A stretch of DNA of 64,000 bases from Bartonella phoceensis (GTDB lineage: Bacteria > Pseudomonadota > Alphaproteobacteria > Rhizobiales > Rhizobiaceae): assembly GCF_902825145.1 (NCBI RefSeq), contig NZ_CADEAD010000002.1:186001-250000 (forward strand), given 5' to 3'. Below, in pieces: positions 48,841-58,750 of this stretch (its first letter is position 1; each line of letters starts with the position of its first letter). Under the pieces are notes generated by a model, which searched no databases, had not been told where the DNA came from, and saw only the letters and a program-made list of their open reading frames with translations. The position numbers were made by a program, and so were the translations under genes.

Positions 48841-49449
48841 ATGAAGCCGAGGAGATCATACAGAAAATGGAAGGGTATTTCTTTGGCCTTAAGCGTGGGA
48901 ATGCAAGGGTTTTTAACAGTTTTTGGATATGCTGAAGTGGCTCATTTGGGAATAAGTTTATCAAACGACAAAGAACCAGTGGAACTCTATGCAGATTCTT
49001 TAGAAATACGTGATAAAGAAGGAATAGCGCTCTTTAACGGTGATGTTTCGATAATCCAAGGTGACCGTGTTTTGCGAACAGCAAAATTAGTTGTTTATTA
49101 CGATAAAAAGTATAAAGAAGCTGATAGAAGCCAAGAAGATATGAAGGCATCATCACTTACCTGGTTTAGTTCGACGGGTATTAAGAAAATGGAAGCATTA
49201 GGAAAGGTTTATATAAAAATTGCTACGCAAATCGCTACGGGTGATAAAGGCATTTTTGATGGAAAGTCAAAAATAATAAGCTTAACAGGCAATAATGTTG
49301 TATTAACCGATGGTGATAATGTGGCGAAAGGATGTAAACTAATAGCAGATATGAAAAATGGAAAGACTTTTTTAGAAGGTTGCGAGACGTCTAAGAAAAA
49401 GGGCCGTGTTTCTATCATTTTTAAACAAAGTCAAAAGAATGGCCATTAA
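48841..49449 (+). CDS. lptA: LPS transport periplasmic protein LptA
   Basis: About 202 residues from the ATG at 48841, with GAGAG 8 bp upstream; a GTG at 48808 would add 11 residues. A signal peptide with a basic start (MKPRRSYRKWKG) and hydrophobic core is followed by the OstA-like repeat fold: EPVELYADSLEIRDKEG, GDVSIIQGDRVLRTAKLVVYY and IFDGKSKIISLTGNNVVLTDGDN. It forms the periplasmic bridge that carries LPS to the outer membrane. It sits between lptC and lptB. Confidence 0.88.
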   Translation: MKPRRSYRKWKGISLALSVGMQGFLTVFGYAEVAHLGISLSNDKEPVELYADSLEIRDKEGIALFNGDVSIIQGDRVLRTAKLVVYYDKKYKEADRSQEDMKASSLTWFSSTGIKKMEALGKVYIKIATQIATGDKGIFDGKSKIISLTGNNVVLTDGDNVAKGCKLIADMKNGKTFLEGCETSKKKGRVSIIFKQSQKNGH

Positions 49450-49455
49450 GATTTC

Positions 49456-50250
49456 ATGTTTGGAATCAAGAGAAAAAAACAGACAGATGAGTATGCTTTT
49501 GCAAGTGAAGATTTAAGAAAACGCTTAAAGGGGACTTTAATTGCCAGTCATTTGATTAAAGTTTACCGTGGAAGACAGGTTGTTAAGGGTGTTTCTTTTG
49601 GTATTCGTACTGGAGAGGCTGTCGGCATTTTAGGCCCCAATGGTGCGGGAAAAACAACTTGTTTTTATATGGTTACGGGCCTTATTAAATCTGATGGAGG
49701 ATCCATTAAAATTGATGGATTTAATATCACCCATCTTCCGATGTATCGACGTGCGCGTTTGGGCATTGGGTACCTGCCACAGGAAGCTTCTATTTTTCGT
49801 GGTCTTTCAGTAGAAGATAACATTAAAGCTGTTTTAGAGGTTGTTGAAAAAGATCGCTTTAAACGGCGTGAAGAGTTGGATGGCCTTCTGCACGAATTTA
49901 AGATTGAACATTTACGGAAAATGCCTGCACTTTCCTTATCAGGAGGTGAGCGTAGGCGGTTGGAAATCGCACGTGCTTTGGCCTCTCGTCCAAATTTTAT
50001 GTTACTTGATGAGCCATTTGCAGGAATTGATCCTATCGCCATTTTTGATATTCAGCAGCTTGTTCGTTATTTAACTAAGCGTGGAATTGGTGTTTTGATA
50101 ACGGATCATAATGTGCGTGAGACACTGGGGCTTGTCGATCGTGCGTATATCATTCACGCAGGACAAGTATTAGTTCACGGTTCTCCTAAAGATGTTATCA
50201 ACAATGTTGATGTACGCAGAATTTATTTGGGAAATCAATTTTCTCTCTGA
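49456..50250 (+). CDS. lptB: LPS export ABC transporter ATPase LptB
   Basis: 264 residues. GPNGAGKTT (60-68) is Walker A, LSLSGGERRRLEIARAL the ABC signature, FMLLDEPFAGIDPIA the Walker B with Glu, and LITDHNVRETLGLVD the switch His region. The first 30 residues are a polar extension common in alphaproteobacterial LptB. It powers LPS extraction with LptFG (not in this window). It follows lptA by 6 bp. The next conserved genes (rpoN and hpf) are missing. Confidence 0.95.
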   Translation: MFGIKRKKQTDEYAFASEDLRKRLKGTLIASHLIKVYRGRQVVKGVSFGIRTGEAVGILGPNGAGKTTCFYMVTGLIKSDGGSIKIDGFNITHLPMYRRARLGIGYLPQEASIFRGLSVEDNIKAVLEVVEKDRFKRREELDGLLHEFKIEHLRKMPALSLSGGERRRLEIARALASRPNFMLLDEPFAGIDPIAIFDIQQLVRYLTKRGIGVLITDHNVRETLGLVDRAYIIHAGQVLVHGSPKDVINNVDVRRIYLGNQFSL

Positions 50251-51447
50251 TTTTATGTCCTTTTATAAGTTCTGGTTTAAGTTTACATAAATTAACTTGA
50301 TGAACAGAAACATCATTTCCGTATACTTGGTTGCTTAAACTCATTCCACAAAAGTGGATGAATTTTGTTTTGATTTTTTGTTGGGTATTTCTGTTATATG
50401 ATCAAGAATAGGAGTTATTCCATTGCAAAAACTGTGACGATGTTGTTAAAAGCTTCGAGGCAAATGAGAAGATACAGTGTAATTTTTTAGATGTAAAAGG
50501 AAAAAAATATCTATTTTTTAGAGGAGAGAGTAATAAGATATTCTCTGGAGTTTCCGTTTATAGTGTTATTTCTGGGAAGCTCCTTATTTATGCCAAAGCT
50601 TTTTTTAATGATCGCGACTTTAGACTGAATTTTTGCTGAGTATTGAAAAAGGATTTCATAAAGATGAGATAGTTTTATTATTTTATCGGTTTAGTTCGCT
50701 TTTGATTGTACCGTGAAAAAGATATCACTAGATTAACCTGATAATGAATGGTAAACGAGGCATGAATGAATGCGTGTGTTGTTGGAAGGTATATAAATAT
50801 TAAATATTTTTCTTTGTTGAATCAAAAACATATTTATGATGCTATTTCAGATATTTTTGTGGTAATACCATGAATTATATGTCTTACAGTTATCAAATAG
50901 GGTTTGTTGTATTTTGTTGGTTTGCATTATGTATTTAAAAATTGATGCATAACTGCGGATATAAGGATAAGTCTGTGAATTTTTTTAAAACAGCCGTTGA
51001 ATGATTTAAAGCTTTTAGATCATTGTGGTCAGATAGCACTAAAACCACACAGTTATTTTATTGTCAAAATAAAGTGCCATTTTCCTCGATACGCTTCTCA
51101 CTTCACAGGGGCTAATTCTTAAAAGAAAGAGTAAGATCTGATGAAAAATTGTACACTAACTCTTATAACGAAAAGGTCGATAAATTTATGAATGATGGTA
51201 TTTTCTGGTATCGTAGGGGAATTAATTTTATGGACAACGTCATTTCCTTTTTTCTCATGCTGTTAATTAGGAGCTAAATAACTATCTATTTTTACGCCGA
51301 GAGTGATATTGAATGAATTGAATCATCGCCCGTTGTAAATTGAAAAGTAAAATCACATGTGATGATGCAAGAAAGTGAAAGACTTTAGATAACGCCGTTT
51401 GCAAGTTTATAGGTGAGCATTTGAGCGTGTAAAAGGAAAATTAAAAT
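50251..51447. other. Gene-free gap between lptB and ptsN
   Basis: About 1.2 kb with no frame of note on either strand. In rhizobia this interval holds rpoN (sigma-54) and hpf. I see no recognisable fragments of either, so any remains are fully decayed. The sequence has a few small inverted repeats, for example TTATTTT/AAAATAA near 51055-51075, and many short T runs. The ptsN promoter is expected in the last 150 bp. Nothing else is called. Confidence 0.6.
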
Positions 51448-51912
51448 ATGAATTTGAGTGAGTTAATTGCACCGGAAGCAGTTATTCCGGCTCTTAAGGC
51501 GAATTCGAAGAAACAAGTTCTACAAATTTTAGCGGAAAAAGCGGCTAGACTGACAGGTCTTAGTGAGCATGTAATTTTTGATATTATTTTGCAACGTGAA
51601 AAGCTAGGTTCAACGGGTTTGGGTGGTGGAATAGCGATTCCTCATGGAAAATTGTCGGATATTGACCGAATCGTTGGTGTATTTGCACGCCTTGAAAGCC
51701 CAGTTGATTTTGAAGCTCTTGATGACGAACCAATTGATCTTATCTTTCTTCTTTTAGCACCTGAGAATTCTGGTGCAGATCACTTAAAGGCTTTATCACA
51801 GATTGCACGTGTTTTACGCCATGCTGATGTTGTACAAAAGTTGCGCAACACCCATGATGCCAATGCGCTTTATGCTTTATTAATTCAAAATTCAGAATCA
51901 AATGCAGCTTAA
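51448..51912 (+). CDS. ptsN: Nitrogen-type PTS EIIA protein PtsN
   Basis: 154 residues. GGGIAIPHGKL (59-69) contains the phosphorylatable His66, and REKLGSTGLG and PVDFEALDDEPIDLIFLLLAPE are the EIIA-Ntr signatures. It is a regulatory phosphocarrier, controlling potassium and nitrogen-related functions in other proteobacteria. It is retained despite the loss of the neighbouring rpoN, which suggests a sigma-54-independent role here. It is preceded by AAAAGGAAAAT 7 bp before the ATG. Confidence 0.92.
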   Translation: MNLSELIAPEAVIPALKANSKKQVLQILAEKAARLTGLSEHVIFDIILQREKLGSTGLGGGIAIPHGKLSDIDRIVGVFARLESPVDFEALDDEPIDLIFLLLAPENSGADHLKALSQIARVLRHADVVQKLRNTHDANALYALLIQNSESNAA

Positions 51913-52915
51913 AGAACAGTGTGATGTACTATTGCCGATGACACACTACAGAGCGCGGTTACAAAATAATATAATCTACGCTTGAGGAATTTAAACCACT
52001 GATCGCATCGTATGGTTTTAAAGAAATTGCTTCCAAAGAAATTTTCATTTCAGAGAAAAGAAACAAATTCTGGCTTTGTTTATTTTTTATGTATGAAACA
52101 TCCACTATCATGCTTTTTAATTTCTTGATTTTGGATGTTAATCCGTGAGTTGGTTTTTTTGGGGTGAAGGCTGGTTCAATGGGAGTTTTATCGAATAAAA
52201 ACAAGATAACGATATTTTTCCAAATGAATTACTCAGAATTTTTTTGTGAAAGAGAATGGAGATTATCGAGTATATTAAAATAAGATAATGAAGTTTACGA
52301 AAATCACTTAAAAAATTGGCGATAAAAATGATGAAGCAGATGACGGGAGTAAACGGGATAAAAGGAGGAAAATTTATACACACGGAGGTTAAAGCGAACA
52401 TTATATATTCTAAGGATTTAAGATTATGAAAAGGTAGTATCTAGATGATATTGAATACGAAGTAGGGACACACTCTAATTTGTAAAAGAGAGAGTATTTT
52501 AAGATTTTTGTTAACGCAAATGTATTGGGCGTGTTGAGTTTATAGGATGCATTTCCAAAATTTTATAATAAATTGCTTTCGGTAGAAAAGTATAGTTTAT
52601 TTCTTAACAGGGTGGTGATATACTAACACTTTGTTTTGAATTCCAATTGCTTCGAAAAATAGATTTTTATATGAGAACCAAAATTTATCACATAAAATCA
52701 AAATGTTGTTTCTTTTAACCTGGTTATTGAATAAAAAGTTCATATTTTAGTAATGGCTAAAAGGTCACAATTAAATGTAAGGAAATTTTTTTTCATTAAC
52801 ATGAAAATATTTTTCTTGTTGAAAAGATTGGAACAATTGCACTAGGGTATTAACGTGTTTTTGTAGAACTTTTCCAATGAATAGAATCTTATTAGAGATT
52901 AGAGAAGTGAGCTAA
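51913..52915. other. Gene-free gap of 1 kb between ptsN and the IalB-family gene
   Basis: Two overlapping minus-strand frames (51959-52204 and 52138-52401) have about 81 and 87 codons. They have no clear ribosome binding sites and no recognisable domain. The first contains a Lys-rich segment, the second a hydrophobic N-terminus. They could be remnants of a membrane protein gene or chance. The last 150 bp, with T-rich tracts, should hold the promoter of the IalB-family gene. Otherwise nothing is seen. Confidence 0.5.
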
Positions 52916-53425
52916 ATGAAGATATTTGAAAAGACTATTATTGCTGCATCTGTAATGATTTTGGTTATTTCCGGGTCAGTGTATGCACAAACGCCAAGCC
53001 GTTTAAATCAATTTGAAGCTTGGGGAGCCTATTCTTATAAATCTCCAGAAAACACAATTTGCTATGTATTGTCAGTACCTTTAGAGTCACTTCCAACAAC
53101 AGTTAATCACGGCGATAATTTCTTTTTAGTTACCAAGCGTTCTCATTCGCCTGTCTCATTTGAACCACAATTTATGGCTGGTTATACACTTAAAGAAGGG
53201 TCAAAGGTTACCGTCACCATCGGAGATAAAAATTTTGATTTTTTCACGAAGGATTCGTCTGCTTGGTTGGCTTCGTCAGAGCTAGAAAAGCAGCTTGTTT
53301 CTACTATGCGTTCTGGGATGAATATGACAGTAAAGGCCATATCAAAACGGGGAACTTATACAACCTATACCTATTCCTTAAAAGGAGTCACTGCTGCATT
53401 AAATGCAGTCCAGAAGTGCCATTAA
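52916..53425 (+). CDS. Invasion-associated locus B (IalB) family protein
   Basis: 169 residues. A signal peptide (MKIFEKTIIAASVMILVISGSVYA, likely cleavage after residue 24) is followed by the IalB domain: FEAWGAYSYKSPENTICYVLSVP, FFLVTKRSHSPVSFEPQFMAGYTLKEGSKVTVTIGDKNFDFF and a C-terminal helix. The two cysteines (early in ICYVL, late in QKCH) may pair. IalB of Bartonella is needed for erythrocyte invasion; this is a smaller paralogue-like member and its role is not known. A run of AT-rich non-coding DNA precedes it. Confidence 0.8.
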   Translation: MKIFEKTIIAASVMILVISGSVYAQTPSRLNQFEAWGAYSYKSPENTICYVLSVPLESLPTTVNHGDNFFLVTKRSHSPVSFEPQFMAGYTLKEGSKVTVTIGDKNFDFFTKDSSAWLASSELEKQLVSTMRSGMNMTVKAISKRGTYTTYTYSLKGVTAALNAVQKCH

Positions 53426-53466
53426 GGTCCCTATAATTCTCAACGAGTGATACAAATTGGAAAACG

Positions 53467-54696
53467 ATGGCTATTTCCTATGACCTTAAACCTGTTGGTT
53501 CATATTCAGCACGAAAAACAGATAATTTTGTTGTAAAGGAGAGCTCTAAGCTCTCTTTAATTGGCTTATCACAAGGTGAAATGATACAAGCTTTAAAGAC
53601 AGTTGGTATACCGGAACGCCAAACGCGTATGCGTGTACGTCAACTTTGGCATTGGCTTTATGTACGTGGCGTTTCAGATTTTGATGAAATGCTGAATATT
53701 TCTAGACCAATGCAAGAAATGCTTAAAAGTCATTTTTCTATTGCCCGTCCGGAAATTGTTGGAGAACAAATATCAAAAGATGGTACGCGTAAATGGCTTT
53801 TACGCTTTCAAGCACGTGGAGCAGGAAGGCCTGTCGAAATTGAAACGGTTTATATCCCTGAAGAAGGGCGTGGTACTTTGTGTCTTTCATCGCAGGTAGG
53901 GTGTACATTAACTTGTTCTTTTTGCCATACGGGAACACAAGTACTTGTTCGCAATTTAACAGCGGAAGAAATTTTAGCACAATTATTGGTTGCGCGTGAT
54001 TGTTTGGGTGATTTTCCTGATAGAGATACGCCTGATGGGGCAATAGTTCCGGTTAAAGGGCGTAAAATCACCAACATTGTTATGATGGGAATGGGAGAAC
54101 CACTTTATAATTTTGAAGAAGTTAAAAAAGCTTTATTGATTGCATCTGATGGAGAGGGGCTTTCTTTATCAAAACGTCGGATTACGCTTTCAACCAGCGG
54201 GGTGGTTCCTGGAATTATTCGAACAGGAGAAGAAATTGGTGTTATGCTAGCGGTTTCACTTCACGCAGTACATGATACACTACGAGATATGCTTGTTCCG
54301 ATCAATAAAAAATATCCGCTTGCTCTGTTAATGGATGCGTGCCGTAATTATCCTGGTCTTTCTAATGCCAAACGAATTACGTTTGAGTATGTTATGCTAA
54401 GAGACATAAATGACAGTTTGGATGATGCTAAGCGATTGGTACAGCTATTGAAAGGGATTCCAGCGAAGATCAATTTGATTCCTTTTAATCCATGGCCGGG
54501 GAGTAATTATCAATGCTCTGATTGGGAACAAATTGAGCGGTTTGCTGATGTAGTTAATCAAGCAGGCTATGCTTCTCCTATTCGGGTACCGCGTGGGCGC
54601 GATATTTTGGCTGCATGTGGTCAACTTAAATCAGCTTCAGAGCGTTTACGTAAATCTGAACGTTTGAAACTTGAAGGTGCCGTTGGCAGTCAATAA
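53467..54696 (+). CDS. rlmN: 23S rRNA/tRNA adenine-C2 methyltransferase
   Basis: 409 residues. [11 protein letters not shown] around residue 145 is the radical-SAM triad, preceded by [42 protein letters not shown] and [20 protein letters not shown] are RlmN motifs. A later Cys in the C-terminus (ILAACGQL) would be the methyl-carrying Cys. It methylates A2503 in 23S rRNA and A37 in tRNA by a two-methionine radical mechanism. A 65-residue N-terminal region precedes the core; the start follows GGAAAACG. Confidence 0.93.
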   Translation: MAISYDLKPVGSYSARKTDNFVVKESSKLSLIGLSQGEMIQALKTVGIPERQTRMRVRQLWHWLYVRGVSDFDEMLNISRPMQEMLKSHFSIARPEIVGEQISKDGTRKWLLRFQARGAGRPVEIETVYIPEEGRGTLCLSSQVGCTLTCSFCHTGTQVLVRNLTAEEILAQLLVARDCLGDFPDRDTPDGAIVPVKGRKITNIVMMGMGEPLYNFEEVKKALLIASDGEGLSLSKRRITLSTSGVVPGIIRTGEEIGVMLAVSLHAVHDTLRDMLVPINKKYPLALLMDACRNYPGLSNAKRITFEYVMLRDINDSLDDAKRLVQLLKGIPAKINLIPFNPWPGSNYQCSDWEQIERFADVVNQAGYASPIRVPRGRDILAACGQLKSASERLRKSERLKLEGAVGSQ

Positions 54697-54699
54697 ATT

Positions 54700-55335
54700 C
54701 AATTTTCAGCGATGAGGAGATGGAAAGCAAAGCTTGTAAAAGCACCCACAATAAGCCAATTAAGAAAGTGCAAAAAGGACTTTTCTTGAGGATTTTGAGA
54801 AGTTTATGCGCCATAAAAACCGCAAAGATTGTAATGGGGAGAGAGATAGGAATATAAGAAAGTCCTAAAATAAGTAGCTTTTGTGTCGCCATAGGATCGT
54901 TAGCGTTGATAAATTGCGGTAAAAAGGTCACGTTAAAGAGAATGATTTTTGGATTTAAAAGATTAATTCTAATATCAACAAGATAGTTACGTTTAGAACT
55001 TTTGTATTTAGGTGTTACCTGTTCAATAAAAAATGTTAGATTTTTACGTAATGCTTGGATAGCAAACTATAAAATATAAAAGGCTCCAGCAATTTTAAGA
55101 AGAACAAAAGCACGCGGTGAAGCAAAAATAAGAACTGATAAGCCGAGGGCTACAGTGGTAACTTGAATGGCAAAGCCTATTGTACTCCCCTAAAGCACAC
55201 ATAACTCAAGTTTTTTTGTTTTGTGTAATGGTTCATCCTATAGGGAGCATTATATCAGATCCTGGAATAAGTGCTGAAATCAATGATGCTACAGAAAATT
55301 GTAGTTAAAACAGACCATTCGGGAAGAAATGACAT
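54700..55335 (-). pseudogene. LysE/RhtB-family amino-acid exporter, decayed
   Basis: On the minus strand the remains begin with ATG at 55335 (MSFLPEWSVL, typical of LysE exporters) and soon shift frame. A longer open block reads GFAIQVTTVALGLSVLIFASPRAF and LLKIAGAFYIL, then hits an in-frame TAG at 55067-55069. It then resumes as FAIQALRKN, RINLLNPKIILFNVTFLPQFI and a hydrophobic C-terminus. At least one frameshift and one stop disable it. The intact C-terminal frame from 54931 is part of this relic and overlaps rlmN slightly in antisense. The substrate would have been an amino acid or derivative. Confidence 0.78.
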
Positions 55336-55517
55336 GTAAACCTCTTTATTGTTATGTAAAGAGGTCCAAACAACTTACACCTCTCACCAAAAAATGCTCT
55401 TTACATTTTCTCGTTTTTTTTTGCATCTTTTAAATTTTTCAAAAGGATTTTATTTTCACTGTTTGTATAGTTTTTAATTTCTAAACTCCAAGAAAATGAA
55501 TACGGTGTAATTCTAAA

Positions 55518-56738
55518 ATGAAAAAATGGCACAATGTTAAAAAAGTTGTTTTGGCGTATTCAGGGGGGTTGGATACGTCAATTATTCTTAAATGGTTACA
55601 AAGTGAACTAGATACTGAAGTTGTAACTTTTACAGCTGATTTGGGGCAGGGGGAAGAGCTAGCACTTGCCCGTCGTAAAGCTGAGATGCTTGGTGTTAAA
55701 GAGATCTATATTGAAGATTTACGCGAAGAATTTGTGCGTGATTTTGTCTTTCCGATGTTTCGAGCGAATGCAGTTTATGAAGGGACCTACCTTTTGGGGA
55801 CCTCAATTGCTCGTCCGCTTATTTCAAAACGCCTTATTGAAATTGCTAAGGAGACAGGAGCAGATGCAATTGCTCATGGGGCAACAGGAAAAGGCAATGA
55901 TCAAGTACGCTTTGAGCTTTCTGCTTATGCACTTAATCCTAATATCAAAATTATCGCTCCATGGCGTGATTGGTCCTTTAAAAGTCGGACAGATTTGCTT
56001 AACTTTGCGTATGCACATCAAATTCCGATAGAGAAGGATAAGCAAGGCGAGGCACCTTTTTCGGTTGACGCAAATTTATTACATTCGTCATCAGAAGGAA
56101 AAATTTTGGAAGATCCAACCACTCCTGCTCCTGAATATGTACACATGCGCACCCTTTCGCCGGAAGCTGCTCCAGATCAAGCAACCAGAATCACTATTGG
56201 CTTTAAAAAAGGTGATGCTATTTCGATCAATGGGAAAAATTTATCTCCCGCGAATTTACTCTCTGAATTGAATAATTATGGACGAGACAACGGTATAGGC
56301 CGATTAGATTTGGTAGAAAATCGTTTTGTCGGTATGAAATCACGTGGTATTTATGAGACACCAGGAGGAACCATTCTCTTGACTGCTCATCGGGCGATGG
56401 AATCTTTGACACTAGATCGGGGGGCTGCACATTTAAAAGATGAATTAATGCCACGTTATGCGGAACTTATTTATTATGGTTTTTGGTTTTCGCCTGAACG
56501 GAAAATGTTGCAGGCTGCTATTGATTTGTCCCAAGAAAATGTTGAAGGTGAAGTTACATTAAAGCTTTATAAGGGTAATGTGATCGTTGAAGGACGCCAA
56601 AGCAAAAAGTCGCTTTATTCCGATAAATTGGTAACCTTTGAGGATGATGAAGGTACTTACAATCAAAAAGACGCTGCCGGCTTTATTAAATTAAATGCCT
56701 TGCGTTTGCGCACATTGGCAGCGCGTTCGTCAGAGTAA
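55518..56738 (+). CDS. argG: Argininosuccinate synthase
   Basis: 406 residues. [17 protein letters not shown] (11-27) is the ATP pyrophosphatase P-loop, and [34 protein letters not shown] and [19 protein letters not shown] are the substrate-binding signatures. It joins citrulline and aspartate for arginine synthesis. Neighbours do not encode arginine functions. Start ATG at 55518 gives a normal N-terminus. A 180-bp upstream region with an AT-rich tract could hold the promoter. Confidence 0.95.
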   Translation: MKKWHNVKKVVLAYSGGLDTSIILKWLQSELDTEVVTFTADLGQGEELALARRKAEMLGVKEIYIEDLREEFVRDFVFPMFRANAVYEGTYLLGTSIARPLISKRLIEIAKETGADAIAHGATGKGNDQVRFELSAYALNPNIKIIAPWRDWSFKSRTDLLNFAYAHQIPIEKDKQGEAPFSVDANLLHSSSEGKILEDPTTPAPEYVHMRTLSPEAAPDQATRITIGFKKGDAISINGKNLSPANLLSELNNYGRDNGIGRLDLVENRFVGMKSRGIYETPGGTILLTAHRAMESLTLDRGAAHLKDELMPRYAELIYYGFWFSPERKMLQAAIDLSQENVEGEVTLKLYKGNVIVEGRQSKKSLYSDKLVTFEDDEGTYNQKDAAGFIKLNALRLRTLAARSSE

Positions 56739-57085
56739 ATAAAAAGCTCCATAAATACGCTTTCTTATAGGTGTTGGTGAAAGATTCTTTGTTCAATTTT
56801 TAATTCAATGTAAGAGACTCTTTTCTTGCTGATAAGTTTAGTGAGAAAAGCCGAGAATAATGGCAATTAAAACACCGGTAATCGCAATGAGCAAATTACG
56901 GTTCTTAATTCTTATACTTCATTAATATAAAAATAAAAGAAAATACACTGGAAAAAATAGGGTAGAGACTATGGTCATAACAAAAGCATGATAGAAGATT
57001 TTGAAAGCTTTTCGTTTGCTGTTATTGACGAATAAATTCAAGAACCATACACCATACTATTAAAGAGTCTAATTTTAGGATAAAG
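56739..57085. other. Gap between argG and lysK with possible gene remnant
   Basis: About 350 bp. On the minus strand near 56840-56905 the translation NRNLLIAITGVLIAIILGFS could be the final helix of a membrane transporter, but upstream codons are interrupted and no family is assigned. No intact gene is seen. The promoter of lysK-prfC probably lies in the last 150 bp. Confidence 0.35.
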
Positions 57086-58750
57086 ATGATGATGCGTGAT
57101 CAGTGTGATGCCCTTAGCCTTACGCCAGAATTAAGAGATGCAGCTCTTCAATCGAGAACTTGGCCATTTGAAGAAGCACGTAAGATTATTAAACGCTATG
57201 AAAAAACAGGTTATCCAGAGAGTATAATATTTGAAACAGGTTATGGACCGTCTGGTTTACCGCATATTGGAACCTTTGGGGAAGTAGCACGTACAACCAT
57301 GGTTCGCCATGCTTTCCATATTCTCACGGAGAATAAAGTTAAAACAAAACTGCTTTGTTTTTCTGATGATATGGATGGTTTGCGCAAAGTTCCTGACAAT
57401 GTACCTGACCGTGAGAAGATGGAAAACTATCTTGGTAAACCTCTTAGCCGCGTACCCGATCCTTTTGGCGATATTTATCCTTCTTTTGGAGCAGCCAATA
57501 ACGCGCGTTTACGTGCTTTTTTGGATCATTTTGGTTTTGATTATGAATTTGCAAGTGCCACAGATTATTATAGTTCCGGTCGTTTTGATGAAACACTTTT
57601 AAAGATACTTGCCTGTTATGATAAGGTAATGGCAATTGTTCTGCCAACATTGGGTGAAGAACGACGCGCTACCTACTCACTCTTTTTACCTATTTCTCCA
57701 TTTTCTGGCAAAGTATTACAGGTTCCGATGATTGCTCGCAATGTTGAAAAAGGCACTGTTATTTACATTGAGCCCGAAACAGGAGAAACCATTGAAACGG
57801 AAGTTACAGGGGGAAAAGTCAAATGTCAGTGGAAGGTAGATTGGGCGATGCGTTGGAAAGCGCTTGGCGTTGATTATGAAATGGCGGGAAAGGATCTTAT
57901 TGATTCCACCAACCTCTCTTCTAAGATATGCAAAGTGCTTGGTGGAAATCCTCCAGAAGGATTTAATTATGAGCTCTTTTTGGATGATAAGGGGCAGAAA
58001 ATTTCCAAATCTAAAGGAAATGGCTTAACCATTGATGAGTGGCTAACGTATGCTCCAACGGAGAGTCTCGGGCTTTATATGTTCTCGAAACCTAAAACAG
58101 CAAAACGGCTTTATTTTGATGTCATTCCAAAAGCCGTTGATGAATATTATGCACATCTTTCAGCCTATAGTCGTCAAAAGTGGCAAGAACGGCTTAGTAA
58201 TCCTGTATGGCATATCCATAATGGCTGTCCTCCGCAGGTTGATTTGCCTGTACCCTTTGCTATGCTCTTGAATTTGGTAAGTGCTTCAAATGCAGAGAAT
58301 AAAGAGGTTCTTTGGGGTTTTATTTCTCGCTATGCTAAAGGAGCAAATGCACAAACTTATCCAGAACTTGATCAATTGGTGCAATTTGCCCTTAAATATT
58401 TTGATATTTTTGTTAAGCCTAACAAGAAGTTTAGAGCAGCAGATGACGATGAACGGGCAACATTAGCACAAATCGATAAAAAATTAGCCAGTTTGCCTGA
58501 AACTGCTGATAGCAATATGATTCAAAATGCACTTCTTGATGTTGCGCGTTTAATAGAACGCTATCAAGATCATAGTAAAAAAAGTCCTGAAGGGGGCCCG
58601 GGTGTTTCCAATGTCTTTTTTCAAATGCTCTATGAAGTTCTTTTAGGGCAAGAACGAGGACCACGATGGGGATCATTTATTGCCTTGTATGGAATTAATG
58701 AAATGCGTGCACTGATTGCTGAAGCACTTGCGCGATCTGTGGGGGAATAA
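57086..58750 (+). CDS. lysK: Lysyl-tRNA synthetase, class I
   Basis: 554 residues of the archaeal-type class I Lys[19 protein letters not shown] (54-70) is the HIGH motif and [10 protein letters not shown] near residue 307 the KMSKS motif. This class is rare in bacteria but typical of alphaproteobacteria. No class II lysS is present in this window. The start has three Met codons in the first three; AGGATAAAG lies just upstream. The stop overlaps the prfC start by 1 bp, so the genes are coupled. Confidence 0.94.
   Translation: MMMRDQCDALSLTPELRDAALQSRTWPFEEARKIIKRYEKTGYPESIIFETGYGPSGLPHIGTFGEVARTTMVRHAFHILTENKVKTKLLCFSDDMDGLRKVPDNVPDREKMENYLGKPLSRVPDPFGDIYPSFGAANNARLRAFLDHFGFDYEFASATDYYSSGRFDETLLKILACYDKVMAIVLPTLGEERRATYSLFLPISPFSGKVLQVPMIARNVEKGTVIYIEPETGETIETEVTGGKVKCQWKVDWAMRWKALGVDYEMAGKDLIDSTNLSSKICKVLGGNPPEGFNYELFLDDKGQKISKSKGNGLTIDEWLTYAPTESLGLYMFSKPKTAKRLYFDVIPKAVDEYYAHLSAYSRQKWQERLSNPVWHIHNGCPPQVDLPVPFAMLLNLVSASNAENKEVLWGFISRYAKGANAQTYPELDQLVQFALKYFDIFVKPNKKFRAADDDERATLAQIDKKLASLPETADSNMIQNALLDVARLIERYQDHSKKSPEGGPGVSNVFFQMLYEVLLGQERGPRWGSFIALYGINEMRALIAEALARSVGE

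Noticed and set aside
49665-50042. 125-codon minus-strand frame inside lptB
   Set aside because: Antisense to Walker and signature motifs of lptB; Ser/Arg-rich shadow.
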